From Eriocheir sinensis (taxonomy: Eukaryota > Arthropoda > Malacostraca > Decapoda > Varunidae), in contig NC_066518.1 in assembly GCF_024679095.1 (NCBI RefSeq), positions 8,340,610-8,404,609 on the forward strand: a stretch of DNA of 64,000 nucleotides, in the 5' to 3' direction. The position numbers and the translations under genes were made by a program. Below, in pieces: positions 35,111 through 48,194 of the stretch. Numbering within the stretch: the stretch's first letter is position 1; the number at the start of each line of letters is the position of its first letter. The notes below the pieces were generated by a model that was not told the DNA's origin, ran no database searches, and worked only from the letters and a program-made list of their open reading frames with translations.

Positions 35111-35810
35111 AGTTATGAGCCTCCAGATACATCGTCATCTTAATAATTGAATTACAGAAACAAATAAAATAAAGTCAAGAAAAAACGAGGCCGTACACTA
35201 ACAAGTAATACAAGGAAAATCATACAGGAAACAGAACGAAAAATGACACGTAGCAATAAAACAAACGTGAAATAATATATAAAAAAAAATACAAGGGTGA
35301 CGATAATAAAAATGACATAAGAACTGTCCGCATTAGGAAGCAACAACAACAACAACCCAACAACCACGTTCGCAAAAAAAAAATATATATAAATAAATAT
35401 AATAAAAAATAAAGAGCGGGAAAAAAAATATCTCTTACTCATCTGACGTCATTCGAGCATGTTGTCAGAGGGGAAAGGGAAAAAAAAACGTGTGCGATTT
35501 AGAGTAGGAATAGCAAAACAGAACAACCAAGAGGGCAGAGGATAATACGAGAGTAACTTGAAGCAGGGTTACAAGGGAGGAGGAGGGAGGTGGATCGAGG
35601 AAGGGGAATATACGTGAGTGGCGAGGGACAGGTTTTAATTCTACCGCACAAGAGATGATGCAACAGACAGACAGAGAGTGGGTAACCATAACAAGTGACA
35701 GGAAGGAAAGTAAGCGACAGAGCACGCATCAAGTGACACGTGGGCGAGGAACGAGAGTGATAAGTGTGACAGTGGGAAATGAAAGAGTGACAGGATGTAG
35801 GAGAGGCGGA
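35106..35810. other. Intergenic, A-rich, no gene seen
   Basis: A-rich and GA-rich sequence with short AT dinucleotide runs (35270-35410). No motif. Confidence 0.5.
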
Positions 35811-36480
35811 AAAAAAGGGCACAGGGATGAGAGGAACGACGGGAAAGAAAGGAGTTGAATGGCAAAGGGAAAGGCAAAGAGAGGAGACGAGAAAGATTGA
35901 CCCAAGGAAAGAGGATGAAAGGGAAAAGGTGTAAACTAGGGAAAGATGGCACATAAGAACAAATCGAGAGGTGGAAAGAAAGGGCACAGGGTTGAGAGAA
36001 ATGACGGGAAGGAAAGGAGTTGAATGGCAAAGGGAAAGGCAAAGAGAGGAGACGAGAAAGATTGACCCAAGGGAAGAGGATGAAAGGAAAAAGGTGTAAA
36101 CTAAGGAAAGATGGCACATAAGAACAAATCGGGATAAATATGACCGAGTGAGACTAATAAAAATAAAGGAGGTAAAAGGAAAAGGGCGGAAAAAAGTGCC
36201 ACATAAGAACAGAAATGGGCTAAATAAGAGAAGGTGAAAGACTAATAAAAAGGAAGGAGGTGAAGGGGAAAGGGTGCAAAGGAAAGATAATATATAAAAT
36301 AAACACAGAAATGGGCTTGCTAAGACTTAAGGGTAGAAGATAAAAGGGAAGGAGGTGAAAGGGGAGATAACACATAAAAAGAGAAATGGAATAAACAAGA
36401 CTAAGGAAAGGAGATGAGAGGGAAGGAGGTGAAAGGGGAAGATAACACATAAGTACAGAAACTGGTGAATGTATCTGACA
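35811..36480. repeat. Purine-rich minisatellite, ~165-bp tandem duplication plus decayed ~80-bp units
   Basis: Two 165-bp units (about 35811-35975 and 35976-36140) are over 90 % identical. Shorter related units built around ACACATAAGAACAGAAATGG and AAGGAGGTGAAAGGG follow to 36480. Because 165 is a multiple of three, the reverse strand stays open as a 55-residue repeat (206 codons, 35499-36119). It is low-complexity Ser/Leu/Phe and not considered a gene. Confidence 0.88.
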
Positions 36481-36573
36481 AGGAGAGGAGAAGTGAGGGA
36501 CAGGGAACATGGCAGAGGAAGCAGAGTGGGTGCATCTGTATACACACACATCTCGGCAGGGTATAGGGCACAA

Positions 36574-36593
36574 CGGGGGGGGGGGGGGGGGGG
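36574..36593 (+). repeat. Homopolymer G run (about 20)
   Basis: Uninterrupted guanines, a potential quadruplex or a sequencing soft spot. Confidence 0.8.
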
Positions 36594-36599
36594 GAAATT

Positions 36600-36987
36600 T
36601 TAAAACAGAAGTGGAGAAAAGTAACAAGGCATGGAATGGGCAGGGTGAGCAGGGTACATGTGTCGGTCCATTTGTCTTGGCAGGGCGACTGCTCCTTCCC
36701 TTGTCTTTCCAGGCCGTTGAGTTTATGGTTCTTGTGTTTATTTTTGTCCTTCATCTCCTCTTCCTCTTCCGTCTCTGTTCTTTCCTGCCTTCTTTTTATA
36801 CCTCCTTTCTTACTCTCAATATCTCACCTCCACTTCCGTTTCATTTACCCTTTCTTACTCAGTTTTTATTCCACTCTCTTCTCCTCTCCTTTCTCCCATT
36901 CCCACCAGCACTCCCTTCCGTTCTCCCTTTGCTCTCTTCCTGCAAACAAAGATATTCACTCAAGACTCTACTCTTTCTTCCGCTGGT

Positions 36988-37027
<40 letters not shown>

Positions 37028-37168
37028 ACTTACTATGATCGCTTTTTTTCGTGTGTGTGTGTGTGTGTGTGTGTGTGTAGGAATGCGAGGTGGAAATGTA
37101 AACATGTGTCGGTTGCTGCGCTGCTAAGTGTAAAAAAGAGCAGAGGAACGTGACGGCGGGGTAAAAGC

Positions 37169-37215
<47 letters not shown>

Positions 37216-38764
37216 ATACCGACCACGCCTCCCACGCCCATGTCCAGGAAGAGATAGGAAGAGAGGGAGGAGGAGGAGGAGAGGTTTTCCCTAGGGTGAA
37301 CACCTGAACAGATCTCCGAAAGGCCAGGCCAGGTGCATCTCCCACGGAAGAGGCCTCCTCACGCTACCCGCCAGTTCAATGTATAACACAATGCTAAAAT
37401 AAAAAAAAACTTCAATATAGTTATAGCTGACCTGATGAAAACAAAGAGACCAGCAATAGTAACAAGAAAACAAGGGGAGAGAGGAGGAGGAGGAGGAGGA
37501 GGAGGAGGTAGGGGGGGTTGAGAGTGAAAGATCTCCACGTTAGAAAGATTTGTTTAAAACTGTATAATTGTCAAGACTTTCATGTTTATGTTCAGTATAA
37601 AAACAGGAATTACTCGATTATTTGTCTTTGATATTTAGGGGCAAACCTGTTAAATAAGCACTTAAATATTGAGCAGTTTTTCAGTCTGTTTAGCAGTATC
37701 TCGGCTCATCTGCAAACACTTCAGTTGCACGTGTTTGTTTCTTGCATGTTTCCCTTGGTATGTCCGCGTTGAGCCGCCTGGACGACAAGCGTGACGGGGA
37801 GGAGGCGAGGCGGACGAAGCCGCCAAAGATAGACATGATCTGACCGCCCTAACTAATTCTTCGTCCCACCTCTGACGGTCTACACACACACACACACACA
37901 CACGGAGCCACACACACGCAGTTCCCATCCTCTCTTACCTCCTCCCTCCCACCCTCGACCACGCCTCTTCGTTTTCTGTCAACACACACACACTGAGCCA
38001 CACCCACGCAGTTCCCATCCTCTCTTACCTCCTCCCTCCCACCCTCGACCACGCCTCTTCGTTTTCTGTCAACACGGCCACAGCCACATAAACTTCTATA
38101 TATCTTTCGAATCACTCTTCTTTCTCCCCTGTTTAGTTTTTCTCGAGTTGCCTCCCAAGCTTTTCTCTTCTCATGCATCATACACACACGTTTGCAATGC
38201 TTCTCTCCTCTCTCACACTCGTTTCCTCGAATCACTAAAGAGAGGGATGACCAAAATGATGCAAACATATTAAAAAGACTAAAAAAGCTCGTTTTACATT
38301 CTTTGTCAAGGCGTAAATTACCAAGTGATTCCTTTACTTTAACTACTCATCCACCGGTGTTCCTCTTACCTCACTCACCTAATACCAACGCACCCATCTA
38401 ACTCAAGGCCCCCAGCTACTCACTCACCTACCTTGCCCATTAAACCCAACCCAATCAAGCTCAAGCCTCTCATTCTATTTTCTTTGAAGGAGCAGTGGAT
38501 AACAGGCTTTTTTTGCTTTTCACGTTTTGCACTGCGTTCATTCATCTGTTGTATATATAAAACCATAAGTACTACCCATCTACCACCCATTTCTTTCGCC
38601 CACCCACTCAAGAATCCTAATACACTTACCCACCCACCCAGTCATGTATCCCTAACAACTAATGCACTTGCCACGTCCTCCCAAACACCCCCTCTCCCCT
38701 TTCTTGCAATGTGAGTGAGCATGGGTGGCAACGGGTTATCAACAACAGAATCAGCAGCAAAAGA
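36600..38764. repeat. Gene-poor region with (CA)n, (TG)n and a 90-bp tandem duplication
   Basis: CA/TG tracts at 36990-37024, 37052-37078, 37169-37213 and 37882-37903, and a GGA tract at 37481-37508. A 90-bp unit starting GAGCCACAC is repeated at 37905-37994 and 37995-38076. No convincing exon. The long reverse frame at 37849-38268 runs through the duplication and is probably chance. Confidence 0.75.
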
Positions 38765-38914
38765 GCTTAAGAGGAAATGGAAGGGGATTAATCCTCTTCT
38801 AAACCTCTTAATCCTCTTCCATTTCCTCTTAAGAGGTTGAGAAGAGGATTAAGAGGAAATGGAAGAGGATTAAGAGGTTTAGAAGAGGATCAATCCTCTT
38901 CCATTTCCTCTTAA
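38765..38914. repeat. Nested palindromic array of AAGAGGAAATGGAAGAGGATT units
   Basis: The ~21-bp unit (AGAGGAAATGGAAGAGGATT and its complement) occurs five or six times in alternating orientation, linked by TCTAAACCTCTT and its complement. Several overlapping hairpins are possible. No coding sense. Confidence 0.85.
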
Positions 38915-39319
38915 AGTAACTAGGTAAGTAGAAGTACCAGCAAGACTAATCCATTTATTCTCCGGTGCTCTTGTCTTATCCCATTGGCTGTTACTGTCGA
39001 TGTTGTGGTGCTCCGTGCCAAGATGGAAAGAAAAAGATGCTTTATCCCATTCCTGCCTGACACCTCACTGCTGCCGCCCTTACGAGAAGATATATATGAA
39101 AAAAAAAGAGAAAGGAAAGAAGAAAACGGAAGTCTATAAACTCTAAAGCCTTAAAAATCACGTCTCTATTTTTTTCCGCCCAGTCACACCATAATTCAAC
39201 ATTTAATAATATCTATATCCGAAAAGAAAAAGAAAAGAAAAAGGAGGCTCAGGGATTTATAGTACGAAAGGATAGTGAGGGAGAAGAGAAGAGGAGAGGA
39301 GAGAGAGAAAGAGAAAGAG

Positions 39320-39377
<58 letters not shown>

Positions 39378-40434
39378 TGAGTCAACAGACAACCAAACTT
39401 TTAGACAATGGACTGAGCAGCATCGTTTTATGCACTCAAGAAAGCGAGAGAATGGACAGAGGGAGGATAGTTGGCTGTCCTGATTTCTGAGACGGCATGG
39501 ACAGTATAAGGATGGTTGGTTGTCAAAGAAAAAGGAGAAGTGCCAAAAAATAAAAGAATATTAAGTTGTCTCGAGGGCAAGGAAGGTTGGCTATCAAGGA
39601 AGAGAGAAGTGATTGGTTATCGTGGAAAAAAAGACAAAACAGAGAAGACTGATTAGTTGTCAAGGAACAGAAAATATAAACGACAAAGAGATCTAGATGG
39701 TTGGTTGTCAAGAAAGGGAGGAAGGACAAATAGATGAAAGATGATTGGTTGCAAATGAAGGGAGAGAAGGGACAGAGCGAGGATGTTTGGTTGAGGAGAG
39801 AGAAAGGACTGAGCAGGTATGGTTAGCTGTAAAGAAAGAGAGAGAAGGGACTGTGCAAGGATGTTTGGTAGTAAAGGAAGGAAAAGAAGGATAGATGCCG
39901 TTTGCGGACCTTTGAGTATGTCGCGTGTTCCATTATGGCAATTCTTCCCTCTCACCAATCTGACTTTGTGTTGAGGAGGGGAATGAGCCGCCAATTCTTC
40001 TTCTGTGTTGAGGCGAGGAATGAACCGCCACTTCTTCTTCTGTGTTGAGGCGAGGAATGAACCGCCACCTCTTCCTCTTCTTTTTCTTTCTTCTTTGCCG
40101 CCATACACCGGATACGCCCCGAGCCTTAAAATAGCCTCATCAGCCTCCTCTTACGTGTAGCTCGCAGGTTAGGCTTGACGAGGCGCGCCACGAGGGGAAG
40201 AAATGTTTGCAGATAGGCATTAAGTAATTTTCTCTTACGGGGATTAGTGACGCAACATTAGAGTCAATACCTGTAATCTCAGCGATGCGGCGGCCAGGTG
40301 GGTGATTACTGTGGCTCACTCTCACGCTAAATCAACCTTGTATTGGTAAAATTGAAATAAAAACTGAAGTGGTACGATCTTCAGTAATGTCGCTCGGTTT
40401 GACGTTAAATATACCTAGCACGTAAAATTTGTAC

Positions 40435-40495
<61 letters not shown>

Positions 40496-40902
40496 CACAA
40501 ATACACAGCAAACCTGATCTTTACTTCCTACGGCCTGCATGGCATCCAAACTAAACAGACTTGCCCGACTCACCGCCACGCTCTCCTATCAACAAACAAA
40601 CAAACACACTGGAAAAGGTCGACTGTAGGACAACGAGCATTGCCACTGGAGACAAAGGTCGGAAAATGAGTCTTTTACTTGGTTGCATCTTTACGTAAAC
40701 CAGCTTTTTATTCTTCTTCCTTTTCTTCTTTTTTTCTTTTTCTTCTTCTTCTTCTTCCTCCTCCTTATGCCTGTTTCACTTTTCTGTCCCTATCTCGCCC
40801 GAGCAGTATCGATTCACAGAAAAGACAATGGGTGATAAACGGTTCGAACGATTTCCTTGTATTGGTTAATCTTTTTCCTCCTCCTCCTCCTCCTCCTCCT
40901 CC

Positions 40903-40942
<40 letters not shown>

Positions 40943-41690
40943 ATTTCACCTCCTCTCCCCCGTCCCGTGATGTAAGGTTTCGTCTCCTCTGCCAACCTAA
41001 GGCCTACCTACCTACCTGCCTGCCTACCTTCCTGCCATCCTGATCCACGACTACGCGCGCCAAAATTAGCACCGACACCCACATGACTTCACTCGGCGCT
41101 GATGCAAAAACTCGACAAAGAGGAAGACGCACTGACAGGTAAACCGTCTAAATTCTTCCCACCTGAAAACAATGGTAGGAAAAATATTCGACTTGATAAT
41201 AAAAAATAAATAAAAAATAGATCGAGTACAACGATTTGTATACTTCACGATTAATGCTACTAAATGAAGTTACTATTCGAAAACTGTTTATTCTGGTCTA
41301 ACTATGAACATGAAACTCTCACGTGAGGCTCAGAAAGGTGAGGTCATGTTGTGTGCGCAGAGAAACAATGCAGCCTTTGACCTCTAACTAAACCATCATC
41401 TTTTAAGCAAACAAACAGACGACATATAGCAGTTTAGTCCATGATAGAACTGCTGATTAAAAAATGTATGAATAATGACTGTCGCTGTGCTCAAAGGATT
41501 CTGTGAGGACCATATTCTTCAACATTTCGGCGCCCAAACACACACACCAGACAAGGCTATCGCAGGAGTTGACATTTCCACTGAGTAATTTCATGATCCC
41601 TGCAGTGGTGGTCTGACAAAGCCTCTGTAACATGAACTTAAAAGAACAGTCATGAGAAAGTAATTAATCTCCTTGTCGGCCTTTGGAATT
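38915..41690. other. Gene-poor region with GA and CTC/ATC repeats
   Basis: (GA)n at 39300-39374 and 40438-40493; a (CTC)n-(ATC)n compound at 40877-40942; a run of CTAC/CTGC units near 41003-41035; and three near-copies of a ~35-bp unit containing TTCTTCTGTGTTGAGG between 39965 and 40075. No exon or RNA gene seen. Confidence 0.7.
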
Positions 41691-42060
41691 TCTTAATGTG
41701 AGAGGAAGGAAGGTCTGAGAATGCCGACTTTACACACGTCATCCCCTTCACGATCGATGGGAGTATAAATAAGGAAGGGCCCCGCTTGGTCCACACGTGT
41801 GCCTCATCGCAGCACGCGTAGTAAAGGGAACGAGTTCGATTAAAGCTTGAGTGCGTGCAGCAGAGAGGAATGTGTCCTTGAGATGTAATGCAATGTGGTT
41901 CCAGCGATATCCCATGATTCTGCGTAGACACATATTACCAAAGGCATCAATCCGCTTCTCGAAGTCCCCATTTAGTGTCCATGTCTCACAACCATAGAGT
42001 AAGACAGGGAGCACAAGGGTCATACATTTCAGTTTTTTATTACTATATGTAGCATGTTGC
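41690..42060 (-). mobile_element. RTE-like LINE reverse transcriptase C-terminal fragment
   Basis: The reverse strand from 42045 reads TLVLPVLLYGCETWTLNGD, then RIDAFGNMCLRRIMGYRW, the highly conserved end of reverse transcriptase in RTE-type LINEs and their invertebrate relatives. Degenerate after about 41850. It abuts the RNase H LINE fragment in opposite orientation. Confidence 0.8.
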
Positions 42061-42129
42061 GTCCAATGTTATTTGCCATGGGTTTTGGTCCACCTGCCTT
42101 CCCTTAACTGGCTGTAAAAAGAAAATCAC

Positions 42130-43095
42130 GCGAAATAATTTATCTTCCCTCTTATCGATCCCACACCGCCACAGTCTCTCCACCTTTCATTCCTTACACT
42201 ATTACACTGATGGTTCAGTAGATGAGAAGGGTGCTGCTGGAGCTGCGTTTGTGTGCGGCAACCAAACGCATGCCTTCAGGCTCAGCACGGGTACGTCTGT
42301 CGTCCTGGTTGAGCTCATAGCAATTCACCAAGCCCTTCGGCACGCCAACAACACACATGATACCACTTTTGTGCTGCACAGCGACTCATTCTCTGCCTTG
42401 AAAGCACTCAGCCAAACAAATTTTGCAGATAACGTGCATCTCCTTACCTCCATCTAAAAAGAGATGCACACACTCAGCATGGCGAACAACACTATCAAGC
42501 AACACTGGGTGCCTGGCCATGTGGGCATCTTGGGCAACGAGAGGGCTGATAGTGCCGCTCGTAGTGCAACGCAGCGCACAGATCCAGATATCACCACTCA
42601 TCTCAGTCTGGCTCAGATAAAATCTCAGGTCAATGCAGCAGCCTTTCAGTCCATCTCACTTGACTTGAGGGATCACGTTGCCACATGCTCTCGTTCCGCC
42701 ACTTATTACACAACAGCCACCAAACAAGAGCCTTTAGTCCACCCTCCCAGGACAGCACCGCTCGGATTTCTGTGTGCATGACAAATTTATGACCGCCCTG
42801 AACCTTGTGAGCACTGCCTTGAGGAGGACCACGAACCTCTTCTCCACTATCTGCTCCGATGCCCCGTCACGCACCATCTCCGCAATTACCCTCATGACCA
42901 AAATGCATCAGATACAGAAAAAGCTGCATCAGTCGTCGCCTCGTCGAGGACTGAGTCACTTATTGCCCTCTGCAAAAATTGTCCTCCACCGCGCTGAGTT
43001 CCCATGTATTGCTGCTCCTCACTGACGGGCTCATAGGTTAGACCGTGTCTCTTTACCTCAAAAGAGGCAATATTAACCACGACCACCAATACCAC
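42130..43095 (+). mobile_element. I/Jockey-type LINE 3' end with complete RNase H domain (copy 2)
   Basis: The RNase H domain has all four acidic residues in order: YTDGS, VELIAI, LHSDS and NERAD. A stop (TAA at 42457) and a TGA at 42780 interrupt it where copy 1 has sense codons. The C-terminal CCHC-like motif follows. The 3' end GAGGCAATATTAA passes into an ACC-rich tail. Copy 1 at 33769 is nearly identical over the shared 580 bp, so the two inserted recently from close sources. Confidence 0.87.
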
Positions 43096-44149
43096 CACCA
43101 CCACCACCTCCACCACCACTACCATTCTTGGAACAGGCGGGTCACGAAGAAGGAATGTTCTTGAACACATCCACAACACAGCTCGTCATGGAACCCACCC
43201 TGGCAATAATAATACTTTTCATACTTTTTTTAAGAGAAACGAACGTGTACATCAACTTCCATTACCTTCTTTTTTTGACGGGTCTTGATCTAAATCCCTT
43301 ACGTTATTATAGTGCAAGAGTGACAAAGCGTAAAAGGCAAGCTTATAGTGCAAGAGTGACAAAGCGTAAAAGGCAAGCAAGTATCTCCTTTAAATCAATA
43401 ATCTCACCTTGACGATCACCACCAACGTCACCACCACCACCACCACCACCAAACTCGAACACATCAATACCAACCCCCAAATCCCCCAACACCACCACCA
43501 GCCCCCTCTCCTTCCCCCTCCCCTCCCGGCCACAGCACCCTTGCCCGTCTTCCCCACCTCACCTCCAGGCACCTGAATGTCCCCTCAACACCTGGTCCCG
43601 CAATCCCTCACTTGTAAATAAATGTCACGAGTCGTTGGGTTCATCACTTTCGTCACACGATTGGCAACTGAGCTTCAAAATCACCATACTGCAAGGAGGA
43701 GAAGAAAGAGGAGGAGGAGGAGGCGGTGGAGGTGGAGGTGGAGGAGGAGAAGGAACAAATAGAGAAGAAAGAATAAAATGAGCAAAAACGAGAAAAAAAC
43801 AAACAAAGCAGGAGAAGAATGATGAAGAAAATGAAAAGGTCGAGGAGGAGGAGGAGTGAGAGGAAGAAGAGGAGGAGGAGGAGGAGGAGGAGGAGGTGGA
43901 GGAGGAGGAGGAGGTGGAGGAAGAGGATGAGGTGATAGTTCGAGATTTTTTAAGGTGTATGACGTCACACTTGGCACATTGTATATAGTTTAATGAGTGA
44001 GAAAATATGCAGATAATTAAAAAAAAAATGAATGTAGATTTATAAAAAGAAAGAAAAATGAAAAAAACCCATAAAATAAAGAAAAAAAAATCTTGATCGT
44101 TGACTGCTAAAAGAATGTGGATGAGGTTTATTTGTTTAATTATATAATT

Positions 44150-44194
<45 letters not shown>

Positions 44195-44251
44195 ACACAA
44201 CATCCAAAATAATCTCAGGACGACGGGGGCCAAGCTTATGGGACTCATGCC

Positions 44252-44299
<48 letters not shown>

Positions 44300-44641
44300 C
44301 AAACACGTCCTATGAGAAATACTACCCTTCCTCCTTAAAGACAAATGCTTTCTCGCTTCCTCTTTACCATCAATTCATACTTGGCAACTAAAACAAAATA
44401 AATAAACCAAAACAAATGTAAGCGAAAGAAATGAAATATGCCGCCAAGCTAACAAGAGGGAAGCCAACAATATCGTATGTCGACAAGGGGTTACGTAAGA
44501 AGAACATTTACGTAAGTTTCGCTTCAAGTACTACATTAACAAATTCATCTTCATTGTTCTCACGGAAACGAGGGAGGATGACGACGGTGATGATGAGGAT
44601 GAGGATAATAATAATATGCAGAAGTGGATACGGTAGTGTTC

Positions 44642-44727
<86 letters not shown>

Positions 44728-45052
44728 AGGGGGGGGGAGGGGGAGAGGAGGGGCTTGTGAAATAGATGACATATTTTTGTGTATCCATTAACGTGATGAA
44801 TTAGACAAGAGAGTTTCGGAGGTGAGGGGAGAGAGAGTGAGGGAAAGAAAGAGTGGGGGAGGAGATAAGGGGTGGGAGAGAAGACCTATACGAGAGGGAG
44901 AGGGACGAGGTGAGACACGGGGAGAGGGAGTGGGAGAGAGAATGAGTGTGTAGGGGAGACGTAAGGGGAGAGGGTGCCTTACGTGGTTGCTAGTCATGAA
45001 GATTTAGTGTTTCTCCTCCTCTTCTCCTCGTTTTGCAAATACCACATTCATC
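43096..45052. repeat. Repeat-rich spacer before the hydrolase cluster
   Basis: A 36-bp direct duplication (TATAGTGCAAGAGTGACAAA... at 43308-43343 and 43344-43379), GGA/CCA-rich runs (43425-43500, 43700-43925), complementary (GA)n 44153-44191 and (CT)n 44255-44290 tracts, a (TG)n tract 44643-44722 followed by a G-rich stretch (44723-44750), and purine-rich sequence to 44975. No gene recognised. Confidence 0.8.
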
Positions 45053-45165
45053 ACTACTACTTCTACTACTACTACTACTGCTACTACTACTACTACTACT
45101 AGTCTACTGCTACGATTACTATTACTGCTGCTGCTGCTATTACTACTACTACTACTACTACACGA
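45053..45165. repeat. (CTA)n trinucleotide repeat upstream of hydrolase gene 1
   Basis: Interrupted CTA/CTG/ATT units ending about 60 bp before the ATG. Confidence 0.93.
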
Positions 45166-45226
45166 TCACTACCAATACTTCTATACAACTTCTTCCCTAA
45201 CCAGCAGAACCTTCGCAGCCCCCAGC

Positions 45227-45493
45227 ATGGTTCCGCCCGGCTGTTCCCTGGTGATGGTGATGGCAGCGGTCACCGGGAGCCTGGCTGTCACTCCTGCCGT
45301 GTCGGAGCTCATCGAACTCACTTACACCTACAACGTGAACGCCCCGACCTCCCCCAAGCTCCGCCAGTTCAAGCAGGAGTTGGTGATGAAAGGCCGGAAC
45401 AAGCAAAGGCAATGGTGAGGACGAGAGGACGGAAAACATTAAAGGCGCAACAAATACATAAAGAGACGTTAATGGGGTCATAAGTGCTGATGT

Positions 45494-45562
<69 letters not shown>

Positions 45563-46904
45563 AACTACTTTTTGTAAAATGGGAAAACAGAAAGTCTGTG
45601 ATCAGAAAAAAAAGTGATTTTCTCTCTCCTTTCTCCCTCACGCATGCCCTTTTTCCCTTCGTCCTTCCCTATTCCTTTTAACTCTTCTTTCCTCTTACCC
45701 TGCCATTTTCCTTTACTGTATCCTTTTCCAATTAATTTTCTCTCCCCTGACCTTGGCCATAACTAGTAACATCTCTTCAGGGTCGAGCTATACAACATCT
45801 GCCTATCTGAACACTCCGGAACTCACATCGACGCCCCGAGGCATTTCAACGAGACGGGATGGACAGTGGAAGCCATCCCCACCGATAGACTGTGGAGGTT
45901 ACCAGGTGGGTGGACGGTTAAGGGCGGGAGGTGAAGGGTTATGCTGGACGCTAAAGGATGTAGGACGAAGAGTTTCTAATGAAGAGTGGAGGATGGATGG
46001 TAGAGAGGACAGTGTGGGTAAAACCTTGCTGATACGCATCGCAGCACCTTACAAACCATACACAAAAAACGCCCTAAAGCTAATCACAGGCTACGCAACT
46101 ACCACACCTATAGACTATCGACACCATGAAACCAAAGACCTCAAAGTATAGGATCACCTTAACTTGAGAGGCACACAAACTCTCGCCGCAGAAGGATGAA
46201 GTGTAAAGGCTCTCTATTTCTAAGTTCATTGGTAGAAGTGGTGCATGTGAATGGTGTGGGTATAGAGGGTGGAGTGTGAAGCTTAAAATAGAGAGTGAAA
46301 GGCAAAGATTAGAGGACGATGAATGTACAATGGATGATAGGAAATGGAGAAAAGCAAATCAAGGAAAAAGTGTAAAGTGGTGTGGGGGAAAAGGGTGGAG
46401 TGTGAAGCTTGACTGATGACGACTAGCGGATCAAGGACTGCTCTCTCTATATGTTTAATGGCGGGTGTGGTGTGAAGGATGTGGATGTATAGGGTAGAGT
46501 GCAAAGCCTGACTGACACCTACTGATGGAGAGAAGTAAAGGATCGACGGTGGAGGATGAAAGATGAACGACAGGGGAGGGCCATTAATATCAAAAGGTGC
46601 ACAGCCTAGAAATAAAGAGAGGAAGATTGTCCCATCGTAGCCCTCTGTGCATATGTTTGTGTGGCAGCCGTGGTGGTGGACGTGAGCAAAATGATCGGGA
46701 AGTCGCAGGAGAAGAACTACGAGGTGACGCCTAAGGACCTGACGGACTGGGAGGCAGAGCACGGCGTGATCCCCGACGGCGCCCTCGTCTTCGTCCGCAC
46801 GGGCTGGGGCAAGATGGTCAACAACTACTGGAGCTACGCCGGCCTGGACGAGAACAATAAACTCAACTTTCCGGGTAACGAACGGGAAGCACACACGAAA
46901 ACAC

Positions 46905-46973
<69 letters not shown>

Positions 46974-48127
46974 CGACACACACACACACACCGACACACA
47001 CACACACACACACACACACGTCAAAACCTTTCTGCACTAACAGCAAGCTAATGTAAAACTGCCTACAAAAGAGTTTAAAAGGAGTCACTTTGAACAACTG
47101 CATAAGAAAATTATACGTTCGACCATACGAATTAAGAACTCTATAGGTGTGTGCAGCGCCAGTTGAACACCACAACAAAACAATTAACACGGAACTATTA
47201 CTTGAGTCTCACATTCTCATATATTTGTCCATATCACTCGTCTCCGTCAGCCCTTACCACATGGCTACTTAACACGTTCTATTTATCCACTGTCCCGTTC
47301 ATGAAGTGTATTTTGCCCACCTAAATAAAGTAAACACCTCGTGAATAAAGTATTTTTTCTCTCTATTAGAGTATTTTGTGTACGAATTCAATGACATCCC
47401 TTTTTTTTTCCCTGGGCAGGGCTGGGCAAGGAGGCGGCGGAGTGGCTGGTGCACCACGGCCAGAACAACAGCCATTCCACGGGCATCGTCGGCGTGGGCA
47501 TCGACACGTTATCTCTCGACAATGGGCACTCGGTGCGCATGCCGGCACACATTACGCTGTTCGCGGCTAACATCTACGGCATCGAGAACGTGGCTAACCT
47601 CGACAAGGTAAGCAAACATTTATCGACAGGACATGAGCTCCATGCACTAGGCAGGGTATTTGGAAACAGAGTACAAGTGCCTCAGGAACTTTATTCCCCG
47701 CAAAATACAGGCCAAAAAGGTGACATGGGTTCCCACAGACCTTGCGCAAATTATAATTATAAAAGCATTGATCACTAGAGATGCAGTCAATGGCAGCAAC
47801 ATCTTTTGTCTACCTTTCAACACCTACTTCACGGTCTACATACACGTGAATATTTCCGTGACATACAATAGCTCTTCTGAGTCTTCTTCACGTTAAGTCG
47901 CTTCAGTTTGGCCAAAAGGTTAATTTTTTTAATTAGTTCGCATCCATTTCAGGCAACAAAGTCGATACATCTGTCGCTTTGTTATTTTCAGTCTACCAGC
48001 TCTGAAAACAATATCCTCTTCTGACTGACTTTGCACAGTAGCACGAGTTCGGGTATGTTAACCCCCTCCGAACCCTCAGTATATAGTGACCGACGGACAC
48101 ACACACACACACACACAAAAAAAAAAA

Positions 48128-48194
<67 letters not shown>

